The notes: a model not told the origin generated them from the letters alone. A DNA stretch of 64,000 nucleotides from Gigaspora margarita (GCA_009809945.1 WTPW01000852.1:55098-119097), one strand, 5' to 3'; positions 10,119 to 21,027 are shown, counted from the stretch's first letter. Numbers and translations: made by a program.

Positions 10119-10655
10119 TTACGTTGTATTATTGTCATGCTTGAATTTTCTTAACAATTTTCTGGCACGTTTGGTCTTTTTGATAGCATTCTGCATCCAT
10201 AATCCATATCTGTGTAATGCATACTCATTATCATAATTATACCCTGAAATAGATTTTTTCTTAACTTTTAGTAAGTATTCATCATAACTTACACCACAGT
10301 ATTTATTACCGGTACATGAAAATTTCCAATGTCTTTCCATTCCTATATAGTTATAATTTCCTATATTCTTTTTTCTTTGTCCGGTATATACTAACTGATC
10401 ACAAGAGAAACATATTGCTATTCCAATTTCAGGAGCATAAGAACCACTATTCGGCAATCGTATTAATCTCCTAGCTTCAAGATATTTTTTACTTTCATTA
10501 GGTAATAGATTATTCTTTCTGAAATATGTAAGACATTCCCAAATCCGTTTCATCCACTTACTAGGAGTTTCATTATCACGAATTTGTAGCATATTACAAT
10601 ATTTAATCCATTCAGCATCAGTACAATCTGTTTTATGAGTGTTTATGCAAACCAT
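10119..10655 (-). CDS. Unknown 178-aa protein, copy A
   Basis: Intact frame from ATG 10655. Residues 1-70 are helical with several Trp (DAEWIKYCNML, SKWMKRIWECLTYF). A central CFSCDQLVYTGQ with a later CTGNKYCGVSYDEY could form a four-Cys metal site. The C-terminus is strongly basic (KKTKRARKLLRKFKH), suggesting nucleic-acid binding. Family not recognised. It is identical to 13577-14113. Among Polinton genes of unknown role it could be a structural or DNA-binding protein; nothing decides this. Confidence 0.55.
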   Translation of the reverse strand: MVCINTHKTDCTDAEWIKYCNMLQIRDNETPSKWMKRIWECLTYFRKNNLLPNESKKYLEARRLIRLPNSGSYAPEIGIAICFSCDQLVYTGQRKKNIGNYNYIGMERHWKFSCTGNKYCGVSYDEYLLKVKKKSISGYNYDNEYALHRYGLWMQNAIKKTKRARKLLRKFKHDNNTT

Positions 10656-11921
10656 TTTACGTCTTATTATAGTGTGTGTTTTAGAAATTATACGATTTAT
10701 ATCCTATTGAATTTAATAACTTTATACATTATGAATATGCGATTCAATTTTAGTGTGTTAATTTATTTCATAAAAATTGATTATAAATAAATTATACTTG
10801 TATTTTATTAATTTTGATAACAATTACTGACTTTATATATTAATATTGTTTTTATAAGAATGTGGCCTTGAGTGGCCAACAAATATTAAATGTTCACAGG
10901 TAAAACAATAAATTATACCTATGGGATAGACCTGAAGGGTTATTGCTTTGCAATACCAAATTTCAATTCAAGGTCATGTACTATATTATACAAAGTGCAG
11001 TATATGGTGCAGTAGTTATATGCATAAGATACAGTAGTAATATATAATATATTATATCATGATTATAGTCAGTAAAATTATAAATCACAAAAAAATCGTA
11101 AAATGGTTGCATGTCTTTGAGACACTATATCTCTATGGATTTTAACGTTTGAGATTTGATATTTATATATGTTGTAGAAGAGATCATAGGCTTTCGATCC
11201 ATATAAGGATTATCATAATAAAATATCGCTTGATATTGTGCAACTCATCCTACAAGATTTATATCAAAAAAATTTCACAATAGTTTAATCTTAGTTCAAT
11301 CACAGTTTAATCACAGTTTAATCACAGTTTAACCATAGTACGACCATTTATAATAATAATTATATGGATGATTATCAACTCTACTTAATCCAATATTAAC
11401 TATGATGATCATAGATATATTACTAGTAAGATTTGCAAAAATTTGTAGATCAAAAATCGTGAAACAGTTAATCAGCTTTTATAGGCTATATATCTATGAA
11501 TTTTAATGCTACAGATTTAAGATTTTCAGAGTATATAGTTGAAAACCTTGGTTTTCGATCCATATTAGGATTATCATAGTAAAAAATCGCTATATATTCT
11601 GTTATATAACTTGAAAGAATTTTCTAATTGCTAGGTCGGGACACTATGTCACCAGGGCACAGTAGCACATGACATTATATAAGACACAGTAGTTATATAT
11701 AATATCAATCATGTAATTGTTAAGTATAGATATATATTATTATTTTGTTTTCCACCCATAACTTTATTAAAATTGTTAAAAAATAAGGCCTTGATGCATA
11801 CATTATGCGCATTTAGGCTCAAAGAGTTATAACCTTTTATAATATTAGATCAGCAAATTTAATACACTTGATCATATGATGTCGAGCCAAAACCGCACGA
11901 TATCATATGATATGAAAATCA
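10656..11921. other. Non-coding spacer with paired imperfect repeats, copy A
   Basis: No gene in 1.27 kb. Two diverged direct copies of a segment of about 160 bp lie at about 11080-11240 and 11440-11600. The best conserved part starts TTTCGATCCATAT and ends ATCGC (11191-11229 and 11552-11590). Between them TCACAGTTTAA is repeated three to four times (about 11285-11335). The block near 11825 (CCTTTTATAATATTAGATCA) resembles one at about 9976. Function unknown; an origin, promoter or non-coding RNA is possible. Confidence 0.45.
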
Positions 11922-12668
11922 TTATTTGTCTAATATCATCTCTGTATCATCCATAAATGATACATCAATTGTATAATTTGACTCTAAAGAATTTGTACCA
12001 GAATTAAGACCCTTTGGGTCATTGCTCTGTAATATATCGAAGTCTGTCCATATATTTGAACTTTTCCTTTCTATTCTAAATTTAGATTTGTTATCTCCGG
12101 TTTTAATAAACTCAAATTCATCTTTTTTGAAAGCCCCAATACTTGATGCGCTAAAATTTCTGATTCGTTGGATCTTATCCTCACCAATTGTGCTAAAGAT
12201 ATCATAAATCTTTCGAGCTGTAGCAATTCTTTTCTTTATAACATTAATTGAAGTATTACTAGGGAGTAATTTCTTAATATCAGCAATTATCTTATTCTGT
12301 GCTGTGCGTAGAGGGGTCGGTATCTTTAGTAACTCTTTAAGTTTTTCTGCATCTGCTTTCCCGAGCTGAAAATAAGACAAGATGACTTCTTTTTTCGCAT
12401 GAATCACATTTTTTTCTAAGCGAGCAAGTATTTTTTTAGCTTGATCTATATTTTTATATAAGAGAAGAAATCCCTGTGCAGTCGAAGGAGATATTTCTTC
12501 TATCGCATCAGAATGTGATAAATCTTTAAGTTCGAAGTTCCATTGCTCTGCAATAGAAATTTTTTGAAGAAAAGATTTAACTTTAGGAGTATTTCCAGGT
12601 TTTAAAGCTTCCACAAAATCACTAATATCCTCTTCGACTCTTTTATATTTTTTATTCGATCTTGGCAA
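11922..12668 (-). CDS. Unknown 248-aa protein, copy A (probably the C-terminus of the RING gene)
   Basis: Open frame with no ATG at its upstream end; the first usable codon is TTG 12668, directly after a TAG. The product is helical and Lys-rich (SPSTAQGFLLLYKNIDQAKK; PLRTAQNKIIADIKKLL) with an acidic C-terminus (DVSFMDDTEMILDK). Its 5' end overlaps the RING frame by 67 bp in the -1 phase. The overlap holds the heptamer A AAA AAT (12647-12653), at which a one-base backward slip would fuse RING and this frame. Family not recognised. Identical to 15380-16126. Confidence 0.5.
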   Translation of the reverse strand: MPRSNKKYKRVEEDISDFVEALKPGNTPKVKSFLQKISIAEQWNFELKDLSHSDAIEEISPSTAQGFLLLYKNIDQAKKILARLEKNVIHAKKEVILSYFQLGKADAEKLKELLKIPTPLRTAQNKIIADIKKLLPSNTSINVIKKRIATARKIYDIFSTIGEDKIQRIRNFSASSIGAFKKDEFEFIKTGDNKSKFRIERKSSNIWTDFDILQSNDPKGLNSGTNSLESNYTIDVSFMDDTEMILDK

Positions 12669-12844
12669 TTTCTAACTGAGCAGGTAATATTTTCACTAAT
12701 TGCAAAAAATCTAATAGCACAGTTGAAATGTAAGATATGATCACATTCCAAGACAGTGACTGGTTTTTTAATTGGTTCTTGGCAGATGGAACATAAATTG
12801 GATATTTGGTTAAGAATATCTGATGCAGAAGTAGATATATTCAT
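12602..12844 (-). CDS. RING-finger protein, copy A
   Basis: 80 codons from ATG 12844. The metal ligands read LCSICQE, then LECDHILHFNC, then TCSVRNC, a RING of the C3H2C3/C3HC4 class typical of E3 ubiquitin ligases. The last pair is C-x4-C rather than the usual C-x2-C, so the second zinc site may be altered. Upstream sequence ends at the N at 12893, so a longer N-terminus seen in copy B is lost here. The frame overlaps the 248-aa frame. Confidence 0.6.
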   Translation of the reverse strand: MNISTSASDILNQISNLCSICQEPIKKPVTVLECDHILHFNCAIRFFAISENITCSVRNCQDRIKNIKESKRILVILWKL

Positions 12845-12892
12845 GATTAGAAATTGATTAATTTTGAGATGCGATTTTTGAGATAGATAAGA

Positions 12893-12893
12893 N
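12893..12893. other. Single N exactly at the tandem-duplication junction
   Basis: Copy A matches copy B up to the base before this N, and copy B begins at the base after it, in the middle of the coiled-coil gene. A junction coinciding with an unresolved base is typical of two overlapping contigs joined in error. Confidence 0.8.
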
Positions 12894-13269
12894 GTAAATT
12901 ATCTTTAGCTTCTTTGATTCTAGCATTAACCTCTTCTTCAGAGTATAATGGAGCAATATTAGAGGAAGAATCAGAGATTCGAGATTTTGTCTCTTCTTCG
13001 AATCCTGTCTTTTCAGGTTTTGAAACTGGTATTACTATACAATGAGACTCTGTCTCTACTTCTATTGTAGGATTATATTGAGGTTTTTTATTTCTTTGAT
13101 ATCTATCAACTTCATGTTTTAAAAATGCCTCTATAATAGGGCTAATACTACTTGCTTCACTTTCTGATAATGGATTTTTTTTTCAAGTTGTAAGCCGAAT
13201 CCATCCAGCTTTTATTAATGAAGGTGGTAGTTGGGTAAGAAGATTTGAATAATTTTCATGAAAAGTCAT
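12894..13269 (-). pseudogene. Truncated second copy of the coiled-coil gene
   Basis: Same start context as 9811 (ATG 13267-13269) and same in-frame TGA (13183-13185), but it lacks the 21-base segment found in copy A (seven codons, frame kept) and is cut off at 12894 before the C-terminal helix is complete. Confidence 0.6.
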
Positions 13270-13576
13270 ATAATATCATGAAAAAATAATTTGATAACTT
13301 TAATTTATTCTATAAAATAACTATAAAACAACTTTCGTGAAAAGCCATGAAATTACATGAAATTACATGAAATTACATGAAAAAAATAAATTTTTAACTC
13401 TTATTTATTATATAAAATAATTATAAGATAACCCTTTATAATATTAGATAAAATATTTGATGCATTATACATTGTTAACTTGACGCATCTCTTCCCGAAC
13501 CACCCATAATAATTTGTAATGTTGAGCAAGTTATGAAGCACAGAGACAATTGGGACGATAATAATATTCAATAAAT

Positions 13577-14113
13577 TTACGTTGTATTATTGTCATGCTT
13601 GAATTTTCTTAACAATTTTCTGGCACGTTTGGTCTTTTTGATAGCATTCTGCATCCATAATCCATATCTGTGTAATGCATACTCATTATCATAATTATAC
13701 CCTGAAATAGATTTTTTCTTAACTTTTAGTAAGTATTCATCATAACTTACACCACAGTATTTATTACCGGTACATGAAAATTTCCAATGTCTTTCCATTC
13801 CTATATAGTTATAATTTCCTATATTCTTTTTTCTTTGTCCGGTATATACTAACTGATCACAAGAGAAACATATTGCTATTCCAATTTCAGGAGCATAAGA
13901 ACCACTATTCGGCAATCGTATTAATCTCCTAGCTTCAAGATATTTTTTACTTTCATTAGGTAATAGATTATTCTTTCTGAAATATGTAAGACATTCCCAA
14001 ATCCGTTTCATCCACTTACTAGGAGTTTCATTATCACGAATTTGTAGCATATTACAATATTTAATCCATTCAGCATCAGTACAATCTGTTTTATGAGTGT
14101 TTATGCAAACCAT
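13577..14113 (-). CDS. Unknown 178-aa protein, copy B
   Basis: Identical in amino-acid sequence to the frame at 10119-10655: Trp-rich N-terminal helices, four-Cys centre, basic C-terminus. If the duplication is real, both copies may be expressed from the same upstream spacer sequence. Confidence 0.55.
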   Translation of the reverse strand: MVCINTHKTDCTDAEWIKYCNMLQIRDNETPSKWMKRIWECLTYFRKNNLLPNESKKYLEARRLIRLPNSGSYAPEIGIAICFSCDQLVYTGQRKKNIGNYNYIGMERHWKFSCTGNKYCGVSYDEYLLKVKKKSISGYNYDNEYALHRYGLWMQNAIKKTKRARKLLRKFKHDNNTT

Positions 14114-15379
14114 TTTACGTCTTATTATAGTGTGTGTTTTAGAAATTATACGATTTATATCCTATTGAATTTAATAACTTTATACATTATGAATATGCGA
14201 TTCAATTTTAGTGTGTTAATTTATTTCATAAAAATTGATTATAAATAAATTATACTTGTATTTTATTAATTTTGATAACAATTACTGACTTTATATATTA
14301 ATATTGTTTTTATAAGAATGTGGCCTTGAGTGGCCAACAAATATTAAATGTTCACAGGTAAAACAATAAATTATACCTATGGGATAGACCTGAAGGGTTA
14401 TTGCTTTGCAATACCAAATTTCAATTCAAGGTCATGTACTATATTATACAAAGTGCAGTATATGGTGCAGTAGTTATATGCATAAGATACAGTAGTAATA
14501 TATAATATATTATATCATGATTATAGTCAGTAAAATTATAAATCACAAAAAAATCGTAAAATGGTTGCATGTCTTTGAGACACTATATCTCTATGGATTT
14601 TAACGTTTGAGATTTGATATTTATATATGTTGTAGAAGAGATCATAGGCTTTCGATCCATATAAGGATTATCATAATAAAATATCGCTTGATATTGTGCA
14701 ACTCATCCTACAAGATTTATATCAAAAAAATTTCACAATAGTTTAATCTTAGTTCAATCACAGTTTAATCACAGTTTAATCACAGTTTAACCATAGTACG
14801 ACCATTTATAATAATAATTATATGGATGATTATCAACTCTACTTAATCCAATATTAACTATGATGATCATAGATATATTACTAGTAAGATTTGCAAAAAT
14901 TTGTAGATCAAAAATCGTGAAACAGTTAATCAGCTTTTATAGGCTATATATCTATGAATTTTAATGCTACAGATTTAAGATTTTCAGAGTATATAGTTGA
15001 AAACCTTGGTTTTCGATCCATATTAGGATTATCATAGTAAAAAATCGCTATATATTCTGTTATATAACTTGAAAGAATTTTCTAATTGCTAGGTCGGGAC
15101 ACTATGTCACCAGGGCACAGTAGCACATGACATTATATAAGACACAGTAGTTATATATAATATCAATCATGTAATTGTTAAGTATAGATATATATTATTA
15201 TTTTGTTTTCCACCCATAACTTTATTAAAATTGTTAAAAAATAAGGCCTTGATGCATACATTATGCGCATTTAGGCTCAAAGAGTTATAACCTTTTATAA
15301 TATTAGATCAGCAAATTTAATACACTTGATCATATGATGTCGAGCCAAAACCGCACGATATCATATGATATGAAAATCA
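14114..15379. other. Non-coding spacer, copy B
   Basis: Repeats the spacer of copy A, including the two conserved boxes (14649-14687 and 15010-15048) and the TCACAGTTTAA repeats. No gene seen. Confidence 0.45.
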
Positions 15380-16126
15380 TTATTTGTCTAATATCATCTC
15401 TGTATCATCCATAAATGATACATCAATTGTATAATTTGACTCTAAAGAATTTGTACCAGAATTAAGACCCTTTGGGTCATTGCTCTGTAATATATCGAAG
15501 TCTGTCCATATATTTGAACTTTTCCTTTCTATTCTAAATTTAGATTTGTTATCTCCGGTTTTAATAAACTCAAATTCATCTTTTTTGAAAGCCCCAATAC
15601 TTGATGCGCTAAAATTTCTGATTCGTTGGATCTTATCCTCACCAATTGTGCTAAAGATATCATAAATCTTTCGAGCTGTAGCAATTCTTTTCTTTATAAC
15701 ATTAATTGAAGTATTACTAGGGAGTAATTTCTTAATATCAGCAATTATCTTATTCTGTGCTGTGCGTAGAGGGGTCGGTATCTTTAGTAACTCTTTAAGT
15801 TTTTCTGCATCTGCTTTCCCGAGCTGAAAATAAGACAAGATGACTTCTTTTTTCGCATGAATCACATTTTTTTCTAAGCGAGCAAGTATTTTTTTAGCTT
15901 GATCTATATTTTTATATAAGAGAAGAAATCCCTGTGCAGTCGAAGGAGATATTTCTTCTATCGCATCAGAATGTGATAAATCTTTAAGTTCGAAGTTCCA
16001 TTGCTCTGCAATAGAAATTTTTTGAAGAAAAGATTTAACTTTAGGAGTATTTCCAGGTTTTAAAGCTTCCACAAAATCACTAATATCCTCTTCGACTCTT
16101 TTATATTTTTTATTCGATCTTGGCAA
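15380..16126 (-). CDS. Unknown 248-aa protein, copy B (probably the C-terminus of the RING gene)
   Basis: Identical to the frame at 11922-12668. It starts at a TTG after a stop and overlaps the RING frame in the -1 phase. The slippery-like heptamer is at 16105-16111. Confidence 0.5.
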   Translation of the reverse strand: MPRSNKKYKRVEEDISDFVEALKPGNTPKVKSFLQKISIAEQWNFELKDLSHSDAIEEISPSTAQGFLLLYKNIDQAKKILARLEKNVIHAKKEVILSYFQLGKADAEKLKELLKIPTPLRTAQNKIIADIKKLLPSNTSINVIKKRIATARKIYDIFSTIGEDKIQRIRNFSASSIGAFKKDEFEFIKTGDNKSKFRIERKSSNIWTDFDILQSNDPKGLNSGTNSLESNYTIDVSFMDDTEMILDK

Positions 16127-16464
16127 TTTCTAACTGAGCAGGTAATATTTTCACTAATTGCAAAAAATCTAATAGCACAGTTGAAATGTAAGATATGATC
16201 ACATTCCAAGACAGTGACTGGTTTTTTAATTGGTTCTTGGCAGATGGAACATAAATTGGATATTTGGTTAAGAATATCTGATGCAGAAGTAGATATATTC
16301 ATGATTAGAAATTGATTAATTTTGAGATGCGATTTTTGAGATAGATAAGAAAAGTGATAGAGTTTTATACTTTTTGTCCCAAGCTCTTGAAACAACTGGA
16401 ATTTGCTAGAAAATTCATGAAATATGACATTGTTATCTAGAGAACACATACTACCAACCTGCAT
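16060..16464 (-). CDS. RING-finger protein, copy B (longer upstream frame)
   Basis: The frame is open from ATG 16464, but the RING part equivalent to copy A starts at ATG 16302 (MNISTSASDILNQ), which is the likelier start. The extra 54 residues have no recognised domain. Zinc ligands are as in copy A (CSIC, ECDH, HFNC, TCSVRNC). RING proteins in large DNA elements often redirect host ubiquitination; that role is inferred here only from the fold. Confidence 0.6.
   Translation of the reverse strand: MQVGSMCSLDNNVIFHEFSSKFQLFQELGTKSIKLYHFSYLSQKSHLKINQFLIMNISTSASDILNQISNLCSICQEPIKKPVTVLECDHILHFNCAIRFFAISENITCSVRNCQDRIKNIKESKRILVILWKL
16105..16111 (-). other. Slippery-type heptamer A AAA AAT in RING/248-aa overlap
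   Basis: Read on the minus strand the RING frame passes ATA AAA AAT. A -1 slip on A AAA AAT leads directly into the open 248-aa frame. The same heptamer is at 12647-12653. No downstream stem or pseudoknot was established by eye, so a one-base deletion in an A run is an equal explanation. Confidence 0.35.
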
Positions 16465-16601
16465 TTACGCAATTTAGAAAAAAAAAATATATTATATATA
16501 ATTCTATTGTGAAGCAATGATGGCACAGAGTGCCAAATCTCTGATTCTTTTTTGGGTCTAAGGAATGTTTCAAGTTGGTATATGTTTCTCACTAATCTAG
16601 T
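16465..16601. other. Short spacer between RING frame and polymerase end
   Basis: 137 bases, AT-rich with a ten-A run. No gene or clear signal. Confidence 0.4.
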
Positions 16602-19600
16602 TTATACCGGTAAGCTAGATATGTGAGATACACATTCATTTTGATAACTTTTTGAGAGCTTAACCCTTAAAGCTCTTTTTTGGGCTACCTTTGGAGTCAT
16701 TCCATTTGATATGAAATTTTTATATGCTTGTATAAGCCAATGGTTATGTGGCAAATTAGTTATTTTATTAGGTAATCCCCATCTTTTATCATAAATAGAA
16801 CACATAGCTTTTTTTTCTGATTTGACCAAAGATAATATGTGATCTTTTGATCGTATACCTACATTTTTGGCATAGAATACTTCATTACCAAAGAGACAGT
16901 CTCAGTATACTAGAGTCATAGGATCTGCTTTAGTTCGCATAGCTTCTTCTTCTGATAATAATGATCTATCTATCAGATCATCTAGCAAAGACCCTTCTAA
17001 AGGTGGGAAATATGTATCAGTAGCCATTTCAATCATACCTTTTTTGCTAACTCCTTTATGTTTAGACTTTGTAGACTTATCAGCCAAAACATAGTGATAA
17101 TTTTTAGATCGAATATGATAGGATTCTGCAATCACATTATCTGGAGTTTCATCTTTGTAAAGTCCAATAGTCTTAGAATCATTAAGATCGAAAAGATCAG
17201 GTCGCTCTGCCATATCCTTATAGATATTATCTGTTTCTATCAAGATTATAAATGAGTCAGTATCCATATATCTGAGTATGGCTTTATCACCATATCTTTC
17301 TTTTATATACCCATACCAAAAGCGATACATCAAAAGTTTGCTAAGACCTAGAACAGATGCTCTGACAATTATAGGCTTGTTGAGTGTTATGCTAGCTTTT
17401 CCCATATGTGCTCCTATAAGTGATGGCCCAAGTTGTCTAGCATATTTAAAAGATGGTTTACAGATCTTATTAATAAACTTCTTTTCATCTTGCTCATTAT
17501 TCATAGCCATGAGCTTGACATCTAGACATTTACAAACATTCTCCATAGTTTTGCCATAAACAGAATTGTTCATAAGCTTAAAGAAGTCTCTCTCAAAAGC
17601 ATTCTTAGCACCTTGTCGCTTTTCTGTATTAAAGGCTATATAAGAGGCAAGCCAGTTAGTTTGATCAAAAGATAGGATTTCTATTACTTCATCTACTATC
17701 ATATCCAATTTTATGTAATATTGAAGTTCTTGATAATGGATAACATAATCCTTTCATAGACCAAGATGAGGTACTAATTTTTTTGTAGCTGAGAAACGTC
17801 CACCATCTAATTTAACTACAAGCTCTGTAGTATGTGGATCCAACATATCTTTAGTTACAGCTATATTCTCTACTGCTGGAGGTAAATCACTTAAATAGTC
17901 ATGAGTTTTTAGANGGAAGTGCGTATTAATCTTTAGAAAATATCCTCTTTTAGCATCCGCTTTGGTATTAAGAATTTTATTAAGCATTTCTTTTTGGAAG
18001 GTTGGATTATTTTTAAAATGTTCTTGTCTTCCTTCCCATTGATAATTTCCAATAGGCAAATACTGGCTCATAGCCCAGCCATAAAGATTATTTGNATCGA
18101 CATANGAAATCCATGTTGTAGNCTTGGATGGATTAAATGNCTTGCCTATTTTTGGATTATTTGCTTTGAAATAACACTTACAAGCTATAGATATTCCTCC
18201 ACGCTTAGCCTCTTCTATAAAATCATGCATTGATATATCTGTAAATAGCTCAATCTCAACACCTGTTTTTTTAAGCATAGCATCCCAAGATAGTGCTAGT
18301 GCTGAAACATAATGACTAGGATCAAGCTTATAATATTGTATGCATGTTTTTCAAAATTGGGTGCAAATATCTGCAAGACTGAGTACATCAATTTTAAGAT
18401 AGAGGTCATGGTACTCATCTAAATTTTTACAACCAAAAGTTTTCCATACTTTTTGGGCATGTTGATAGTCCTCTAGTGAGATCTTACCTTTAAGAGTACT
18501 AAAGAATTCATGAATAGGGGGAAGTTCTGTTTCTTTAAACCTATCTTGTGAATCGATATAATCATAAGGATAAACTCCTTTATGACTTGCTAATAAAATT
18601 TGATCTTGAGAATAGTCTTTAAAGTGTTGGCTTGTAATAGGATGGTTGGTACCTAAATTCTTTGTAAGATTTGCTAAGCTATTATTCATGAATTGCAAAC
18701 TATCTATATATTTTAGCTGACCTACCTTGATAGACTTGTATCACTCAAATGTTTCAGCTATAACTGTAATTTGATGTGCATTAACTGATTTTCCAACAGA
18801 TTCACATACTAAGTGAGAATCATAGCCTCAGAAGTTATGAAAGACAACTAGAATTGGTGTCTTCCAGGGTACAATTTGAAGATAGAGATTGCAGGCATTG
18901 TGAGTAGCTCCTCGGAACTCACCTGTAATATGACAGTGATCCCAAACCTTTATGTCCATAGACTTTACTTGATTAATGTCTTTAGTTATCTTGTCAATTT
19001 GTTTTGTTAAGGTCTTATCATCTTCTGAATTATTTGCGGTATTTTTTAGCTTATTATTAAGCCATAATGTCTTATTTTCTAAGCATTTGACTTTAACTTT
19101 ATCAATAATAAATTTTTCTTTACATATCCAACAACTATCAGCTTCATTGAATTTCTTTTTGTCTTTGTCAGTCTCAATTCGATCATGTTTTATAGCTAAG
19201 ACTCTATTAATTTCGACCAATTCCTTATCGATTCTTTTGACAAACTCCTAAGTAGCATTTTCTCCTCTGTATAGAAAAGGCCCCATACTTTTCCAGTATC
19301 AATCCAGTGGACTAAATAGCAAAAGCTATTGGCCTTTTGTTCAGCAAGCTTTCGCATTTGCCCTCCATATTTCTCATCACATTTTTTATTATCCGCCTCA
19401 AAGTCAGCTATAATAACACATGGAGCATTGATCATTCATCCATAGTTCTTAAACTTCTCAAAGTTATTGACATCCTTGGTAGGTAAAGTAACTCTTTGAG
19501 TAGCCTCTCCCAAACTGAAACAATGCTCTTAATGATAGGCTAAAGATTTTTCAGAATGAAAGCTTTGAAAGTATCGGTTGTATAAATGCTTTTTGCTATG

Positions 19601-21027
19601 ATACTTTGTATCTTTATATACTAACCCTTTAGGGTTTTTGATCCAAAGAAAGTGATTCTTTTGCCCATACTTATCATCTTCAGATTTGGTAATATCAGTA
19701 AGAGCCATGAGATATATAATATGTTGTCTATTATAATTTTTGCTAGCTATTACCGGCTTAAGAGTAGCTGATTCCTCTTTCCATTCCCAGATATTAATAG
19801 AGATATCAGAATTTATCTCTTCTATCTTATTGAATATATGTGAGCAGATTGGTGTAGGCATTGGGATTCCATCCAAATTAACAATATCCAAGTATTGCTT
19901 ATAATCTCTTTTAGTAAATATTCGATCAAGATGATATGTATGTCCATCTTTATTAGCAAAATAACAAGCTAATGCACCTTGAAGACAATTATCAGATGGC
20001 ATACCAGTAATTGGATCAATTATTTCTGAATTATCGGGATTGATTGTACATTTGGTATTAGCAAGCTTCTTTGGAGTTGAGATATATGATTTACCAGTTG
20101 TTCTTCGATAAGTATAAGCTTCAATAGTTAATATTTCAATCCTTACCAAATTCATTCCTGATCCTTCTTGCATAAATGAGTCTATAGCGTTATCTATTTC
20201 TGATATAGTTAAATTTATATGTTCATTGATATCTTCTTCTGTAAGAATAACACGCATAAGACTTCTGTGATAAGCAATTATAGTTAATGGACTTTTAAGT
20301 TTGCTCTTCCCTTTGCTAACATGCCCAGAAGATATACATTGAGCAATTAATGTGGTTTTTTTTTTATCTTTTTTAAGCAATTCAGCTTTAAGGACTTTTG
20401 TAATTTGTTCTCTTGCATTTGCTATAAGCTGGGGCATATAGGGCGCTTCTAAATATTTATTACGGTCCTCAACAAATGATTGAATCTATATTTTATATTT
20501 TCAGGGGATGGAATAACTGCTTGCCATAAACTCATCATTGTTAAGTTCTGATGGGGCCTTAAAGGATCAGAATTAGATTCGCATTCTTCGAATATTAACT
20601 CTTTGTTCGTTAATTTATAATTTTTTCTTACTGGATTACCACCAAAATTGCCTTCTATCTTTATGATATTTCTTTTTGGACAGTCATAGAGCAAGGTTCC
20701 AGCTAATTTAGGCCATTTTTTATTAGTATTTATATTATATTTATCTTCCATATTATCAAACCATTCTATATCATTTTGGGGAAGATTCAAAGAAACATTA
20801 TCTGAGCTTTGAATAGGTGATGAGAGTGTATTGTCTAATTGGATTAAATCACCTACTGGAACATGGTTTTGTATCAGAATTTGATCTGTAGCTAGTAATG
20901 GTGTTGGAGCTGTAACAGAATTTTGGATATTACTAGGTTTACATGGATTTTTTCGTTCTAGATGTATACGTAGTTTTGCTAATTTAGGAAAATCCCATCC
21001 ACATCTGTTACATGTATGTACTACCAT
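16602..21027 (-). pseudogene. Protein-primed type B DNA polymerase (Polinton pPolB), broken
   Basis: The broken gene spans about 1,470 codons. N-terminus: a C2H2/C-type zinc finger (CNRCGWDF...HLERKNPC, from 21018). Then come the conserved N-terminal domain (19529-20437: INPDNSEIIDPITGMP, CLQGALACYF, NIWEWKEE), exonuclease I IIADFEAD (19400), and an inserted endonuclease-VII-like zinc motif (CWIC, then DHCHITGEFRG and HNACN, 18890-19130). After these are exonuclease II (FHNF stop GYDSH, 18828), exonuclease III-like LKIDVLSLADI (18380), palm motif NNLYGWAMSQYLP (18075-18110), KLMNNSVYGKTMEN (17540-17580) and catalytic YMDTDSF (17250-17270). Stops: 19529, 19436, 19248, 18828, 18741, 18351, 17754, 16902 (six TGA, one TAA, one TAG). 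Frame changes lie near 20485-20495 and 19270. Ns fall at 17914, 18095, 18106, 18122 and 18140. The natural end is TAA 16602. Confidence 0.85.

Larger units (their letters stand above)
9415..12892. repeat. Copy A of the 3.46-kb tandem duplication
   Basis: Matches 12894-16350 essentially base for base. The encoded 178-aa and 248-aa proteins are identical between copies. The one difference noticed is 21 bases present here (near 9478-9500) and absent in copy B, bounded by the six-base direct repeat TATTAG, as expected of a slippage or short-homology deletion. Confidence 0.9.
12894..16350. repeat. Copy B of the 3.46-kb tandem duplication
   Basis: Same order as copy A: truncated coiled-coil gene, CATGAAA boxes, 178-aa gene, spacer, 248-aa frame, RING frame. 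After 16350 the sequence continues into the genuine upstream part of the RING region, which copy A lacks. Confidence 0.9.

Noticed and set aside
11285-11335. CRISPR-like short repeats (TCACAGTTTAA)
   Set aside because: Units are 11-13 bp without spacers, in eukaryotic transposon DNA; the same reasoning excludes the other short tandem repeats in the window.
12022-12207. Plus-strand 61-aa frame (and its copy at 15480-15665)
   Set aside because: Antisense shadow of the 248-aa frame.
17058-19251. Plus-strand frames across the polymerase region
   Set aside because: Antisense shadows; the minus strand carries all recognisable polymerase motifs.
5130-19529. A code in which TGA means tryptophan
   Set aside because: Trp is written TGG in the integrase, Gag-like and F-box genes, and the intact F-box gene itself ends in TGA. 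At recognisable positions the lost residue is arginine, not tryptophan; TAA and TAG also interrupt the frames.
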